Position numbers and translations under genes: made by a program | In this document: positions 59,971 through 64,000 of the stretch, piece after piece | How positions within the stretch are numbered: position 1 is the first letter of the stretch | Layout: each line of letters starts with the position of its first letter | Notes under the pieces: generated by a model | Told to the model about the DNA's origin: nothing | Databases searched by the model: none | Seen by the model: the letters and a program-made list of their open reading frames with translations, nothing else | Assembly: GCA_021442155.1 (NCBI GenBank) | Contig: CM038214.1 | Span: 57,010,514 to 57,074,513, forward strand | Length of the DNA: 64,000 bases | Reading direction: 5' to 3' | From: Cymbidium sinense | Lineage: Eukaryota > Streptophyta > Magnoliopsida > Asparagales > Orchidaceae

Positions 59971-61130
59971 TGTTCAAAAATATAAGAAAATGAAACAAAA
60001 GCTAAAGAAGAAAAATAAAAAAAAGAGAGAAAGAAAAAGAAATGAAAAAAGGAAATGAAAATGAAAATACAAGTGAGCGAGAATCAAGCACCGAGGAAGA
60101 AGTAGAGCCAAATATTGGATTCCACCCACAGTTCATTACTCTATATGAACACATGGGTAGGATGACTCGACCCTCACCAGATAGAGGTGGAGGTAGATCC
60201 AGAGGCTATTCCAGAGGTGGAAGACCTCCTCCCTATTGGCTGCCCAATATGAGCTATATTTCAACTCATAAGAATACCCCACTATCCACATAGACTTAGA
60301 ATCCAGCTCGGAGGATGAGTCTCATGTGGTTAGAAAGCCAACCAACTCATCTCAGTAGGTCCCTTTAGAGGTGATATTCGAGCAAGACAATGATGAAGAC
60401 CAGACCTCCAAGCAAAGCATGAATGTAACCGAGCCACTATTTTGTAAAATAGTCAGACGACAGTTAGTAACCTTAGATCTGACCTTACTTTCTTCCCAAA
60501 AAGTTGAAGGTTTAGTAGTTAAGGGGGCCTCCAAGTCATTCACATATGTCAAGCCAAAATGATTTTAGTTGGAAGCATCATCCTCAAGTCAAGAAGTCGA
60601 TGTAGAACTTGAGGATGATTCATATAAAGATTTAATACAATTGCTTTTTGATTGGTATTCATCTTGTGTTTTTAACTTAGAAAGAAAGGATTAATCCCAC
60701 ATACTTAGTATAAACACAAGTCAAATTATGTTGAAAGGTATTGGGACAACTAAAAGCAGACATTCTCAATCAAGATTAGGACTAAGATTCATCACAGTGG
60801 GTCCAGTCGATGACAACAACCATTGCCTAGTCATCACCACTCATTTGGGGTCTGATAAGTTCTTCTCAAATCATGCTAAGACTTATGAGGAGGTTTGTTT
60901 AAAAACTTCAGATGATCCAAATGAGCTTGAAGTCAAAGTGGCACTGCTAGAGTTTGAAGAATAGATCAGATCAACCATCGATGAACTTAAAGAGATCAAC
61001 TTAGAATCAAGATAATCCCCGATACATCGCTCTTTATTGAATGAAGAAGAAACTAATGACTTAATTAAGCTATTAGTTGAGTTTAAGGACTACTTTGCAT
61101 GGATTTATGAAGAAATGCTTGGTTTATCTC
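59971..61130 (+). other. Gypsy element 2 protease-RT linker, degenerate coding
   Basis: It starts with a purine-rich tract (about 59985-60075) encoding Lys/Glu-rich residues, then polar sequence. Frames at 60371-60562 and 60728-60964 carry VVKGASKSFTYVKPK and VGPVDDNNHCLVITTHLGSD. The segment SSSQEVDVELEDDSYKDLI near 60570-60640 is shared with element 1. I recognise no domain. Confidence 0.55.
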
Positions 61131-61870
61131 TTGACATAGTAGTCCACAAACTAGAAATAGAAATTAATGCTAACCCTATCAAGCAAGCTCTAAATGAATG
61201 TGATTAGACATTGAACAGCATGTCGCATATAAAATCAAGAAACTAATTGATGTTGGCTTTATCAAGGAAGATAAATGTCTTACCTGGTTAGCTAGTGTCA
61301 TCTCAGTTAAGAAAAAGAATGGCCAAATTTGCATATGTGTCAATTTTAAGGATCTAAATAAGGCATGTCCTAAGGATGAATTTCCACTTCCTATACCAAA
61401 ATTAATGGTGGACATCGCCTCATCTAATGCAATATTCTATTTTATCTATGGGTCATCTGGCTACAGCCAAATCAAGATGGCCCCTGAGCATGAAAGAAAC
61501 ACTACTTTTCGAACCTCGATCAGAATCTATTGTTATAAGGTCATGCCTTTTTGTCCTTAAAAATGCCGATGCTACATACCAAGGGTCATGACTCGGATCT
61601 TCAACAAACTCACTCATCATCAAGTTGAATGCTATGTTGATGATCATGTAGTCAAAATTAAAGAAAAGGAAGACCATCTCTTTGACTTGAGAGTAGTTTT
61701 CGAATAGTTAAGATAATTTAACCTCAAAATGAATCCCCTGAAGTGTGCATTCGGAGCAGCTTCAAAGAAATTCCTTGGGTTTATTGTCCGACACTGGGGA
61801 ACAGAGATCGATCTAGAGAAGATCAAGGCTATCTTAGAAATGCCCCAAATAGTCTAACTCAACTCAAATC
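61131..61870 (+). pseudogene. Gypsy element 2 reverse transcriptase, YVDD intact but ORF broken
   Basis: Motifs in order: LIDVGFIKEDKCLTWLASVI and ICVNFKDLNKACPKDEFPLP (about 61245-61390), FRTSIRIYCYKVMPF near 61510, ECYVDDHVVKIKEKEDHLFD with the catalytic YVDD at 61633-61644, and LKMNPLKCAFGAASKKFLGF near 61725-61785. Several stops (for example near 61707 and 61855) and a frameshift disrupt it. The sequence is otherwise close to a working gypsy RT and less decayed than element 1. Confidence 0.93.
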
Positions 61871-62480
61871 ATTCCAAGGGTAGTTGGAATATTTAAGATG
61901 CTTCATATCCAACTTATTAGGAAGTTTCCAACCATTCTCAGCACTTTTCAAAAAGGATGCCAAGTTCAAGTGGGATGGAAAGTGTCAGCATGCTTTTGAA
62001 GACATCAAGCACTACTTGATAACACCGCCAGTTCTAGTAGCCCCTATCCTGGGCAAGCCATTGATCCTCTACACTGCTACATAAAATGACTCCCTTGGTA
62101 CTTTGTTGGCTCAAACCAATGACGAAGGAAAAGAAAATGCTCTCTACTACCTCAGTCATCCTCTAATTCCTGTTGAGACAAACTACCCACCTATTGAAAA
62201 GTACTGCCTAGCTTTAATCTTTGCATCCCAAAAGCTACAGAATTACATGCTTTCTCATAAGGTGAATCTGATCTCTTAGATCAATCCACTGTAATATCTT
62301 ACGACATGGCCAACATTATCCAGACGGTTGGCTTGATGGTCCATGATTTTGTCACAGTTTGATATCACATTCATACCCCTCTGTGAAGTGAAAAGACAAG
62401 CACTAGTGGATTTCTTCACAGTACACCTAGTTCCTGCTGATTCCCCTCTTAGTGATGACATCCCTGATGAACAAATCATG
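61871..62480 (+). pseudogene. Gypsy element 2 RNase H (retroviral-type)
   Basis: LEYLRCFISNLLGSFQPFSA and WDGKCQHAFEDIKHYLITPP (61884-62084) lead into PVLVAPILGKPLILYTAT, then NALYYLSHPLIPVETNYPPI, EKYCLALIFASQKLQNYMLS and FDITFIPL. It is collinear with element 1 and follows RT directly. Stops occur at about 62083, 62277 and 62292. Confidence 0.88.
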
Positions 62481-62900
62481 AACTTAAGGGACACTAGCAT
62501 TCACTACTAGGAGACGTATTTTGATGGTGCGACTTCCTTTCAAAAATGAGAAGAACCACGATCTACTCTTCTAGGAATGGCAGGGGTAGGAATAGTTCTC
62601 CTAACCCAGACCACATAATGATGAGATTCTCATATCATCTGTCCAAGTGATGCACCAACAACGAAGCTGAATGTAAGGATCTGATTGTCAGTCTGGAGTT
62701 AGTCATTATATTATGCATCTAAAGCATCAACATCTTCGGGGATTCCCACAAGTTTCTAAAGCCTAAGCTCCATCATTACAATAAGTACACCATGGAGTTA
62801 TTGGCCCAAATCCCAGAGGTTACAATCTATAAGATTTCTCAAGGAGAGAACGCAATTCCAGATGCATTAGCCAAGCTTACCAAAAAGTTAGCATGTCTAG
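62481..62900 (+). pseudogene. Gypsy element 2 second RNase H (archaeal type)
   Basis: ETYFDGATSF near 62510 holds the first catalytic Asp, CTNNEAECKDLIVSLELV at about 62650-62705 the Glu, INIFGDSHKFLK near 62728 the second Asp, and NAIPDALAKLTKKLA at about 62850-62890 the last Asp. All four acidic positions can be seen, although stops and a frameshift separate them. Together with integrase downstream this gives the Tat-lineage domain order. Confidence 0.88.
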
Positions 62901-64000
62901 AAGATGAGCCAATTCTAATAATGGTCCAAAATAGACAAGTCTTATCCCTTGTTGAAATTAAACTCATGGAGAGATTCTCTCTTGAAGGGGAGGTTGCCTT
63001 TGCTAAAACGGATGAAGAGTCAGATTGGAGGCAACCATTCATGGATTATCTACATATTGGAAAACTTCCTCAAGTGAGGTCACTAGCACATCAAGTGAAG
63101 TTGAGAGCTCTTTCCTATGCTCTCGTGGCACCTTGTATCAGCAATCTTTCGATCATATCTGGTTACATTGTCTGGACAGATATGAAGCCCGTAGGATCTT
63201 GACTGAGGTACACTCAAGATTATCTGGAGCACATCAATGGTCTGAAGATGAAATCCAAGATCAAGAGACTAGGATACTACTAGCCTTTGATGATCACAAA
63301 TTGCATTGATGTAGCTAGGAGATGCCACCAATGTTAGGTACACGGTGTGGTCCTGCATCAACCACCCAACATTCTACATCCTACATTCACCTCATGGCCA
63401 TTTGAGTGTTGGGGTACTGACATAGTGGGCCTGATCAATCCTCCCTCTTCCAAGGGCCATCGGTTCATTCTAGCTGCCATCGACTACTTTTCCAAGTGGG
63501 CGGAGGCAATCCCACTCAGAGAGATCATAACTCAAGATGTGCTCCAATATTTTAGGAATCATATCATATATAGGTTTGGGGTGCCTCGACGAATTATATC
63601 TGATAATGGTATTGCATTTAAGAGCACTAAAATCAACAACTTTTCCCAGAGACATGGCATAAATTGGAGAGATTCCACCATCTATTACCAGGGAAAATGG
63701 TCTAGCATAAGTATTCAATAAAACCCTCATCCAAATATTAAATAAGACACTCGACAATAATAAGAGACAGTGGCATGAGTTAGTTGAAGCCTTATGGGCC
63801 TACTATACCACATAAAGAAATCCAACTCAATCTACCCCTTTCTCCTTAGTGTAAGGATCTAAAGTTGTTCTACCATTAGAAGTCCAACTCCCATCATGAA
63901 GGATAGCTGTGGATAGTAAGATCACAATAGAGCAGAATGCCAAGTCATGGGTGGAAGAGCTTGAAGGTTTAGAGGAGAGATGCCTCCAGGCATGCTAGAA
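62901..64000 (+). pseudogene. Gypsy element 2 integrase, truncated by window end, catalytic Glu replaced by stop
   Basis: An N-terminal zinc-binding region is recognisable across frames (HCLDRYEARRILTEVHSRLS near 63170-63230, then RRCHQC near 63315). The core (63347-63721) has FECWGTDIVGLINPPSSKGH, FILAAIDYFSKWAEAIPLRE and PRRIISDNGIAFKSTKINNF, so both catalytic Asp residues are present. After a frameshift near 63690 the text reads NGLA-stop-VFNKTLIQIL: the codon for the catalytic Glu is now a stop. DNNKRQWHELVEALWAYYTT follows near 63750-63810. The C-terminus lies outside. Confidence 0.92.

Larger units (their letters stand above)
53816..64000 (+). mobile_element. Ty3/gypsy Tat-lineage element 2, from leader to integrase, cut by the window end
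   Basis: In order on the plus strand: hairpin-repeat leader, a gag-type coding region with internal 508-bp duplication, protease, linker, reverse transcriptase with intact YVDD, RNase H, archaeal-type RNase H and integrase. This is the full Tat-lineage order. All ORFs are interrupted by stops and frameshifts, so the copy is inactive, but it is more complete than element 1. The 3' end lies beyond 64000. No convincing tRNA primer-binding site follows arm C. Confidence 0.92.

Overview
This window is nuclear DNA of a land plant, most likely a seed plant. It carries Arabidopsis-type telomere-like repeats (TTTAGGG), a plant L1-type LINE with a DUF4283-like ORF1, a Ty1/copia element, two Ty3/gypsy elements of the Tat lineage (recognised by a second, archaeal-type RNase H), and three fragments of a plant glycine-rich RNA-binding protein gene. 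I see no intact host gene, no tRNA or rRNA, and no uninterrupted transposon ORF. Everything is decayed by stops, frameshifts and deletions. The species cannot be named from this sequence.

Layout. (1) 1-7430: a nearly complete but dead LINE on the minus strand, with its 3' UTR running off the left edge. (2) 7436-22845: about 15 kb of degenerate telomere-like repeat, always TTTAGGG on the plus strand. G-rich TTTAGGG blocks alternate with A/T-rich TTTATTTTA blocks, and a recurring junction motif suggests a higher-order tandem repeat. Embedded in it are two copies of a 1.75-kb LINE 3'-end-like module (7627-9378 and 18163-19915) and three copies of the 3' end of a glycine-rich RNA-binding protein gene (about 12145, 14108 and 21408). 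(3) 22846-28367: a minus-strand copia element cut off inside its reverse transcriptase where it meets the telomere-like array; its 5' LTR is on the right. (4) 28368-33144: arm A, one copy of a long noncoding gypsy-associated sequence. (5) 33145-37537: gypsy element 1 (protease remnant, RT, RNase H, archaeal RNase H, integrase), with gag deleted. (6) 37591-53815: a 16.2-kb imperfect palindrome (arm B, spacer, arm C) whose ends read TGTTGACC...GGTCAACA. (7) 53816-64000: gypsy element 2 (hairpin-repeat leader, gag, protease, RT, RNase H, archaeal RNase H, integrase), running off the right edge.

Most interesting: (a) the palindrome lies exactly between the pol 3' end of one Tat element and the leader of the next, as if the LTR-like unit were itself a giant inverted repeat; (b) arrays of ~58-75-bp units lie in the palindrome spacer and in the element 2 leader, each unit containing a short hairpin whose stem is preserved by compensatory changes; (c) LINE sequences lie in telomere-type repeats, all in the orientation expected if their 3' ends were primed from the G-rich strand; (d) the telomere-like array has higher-order structure and has captured pieces of a GRP gene. 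All readings come from inspection by eye; no alignment or database search was run.
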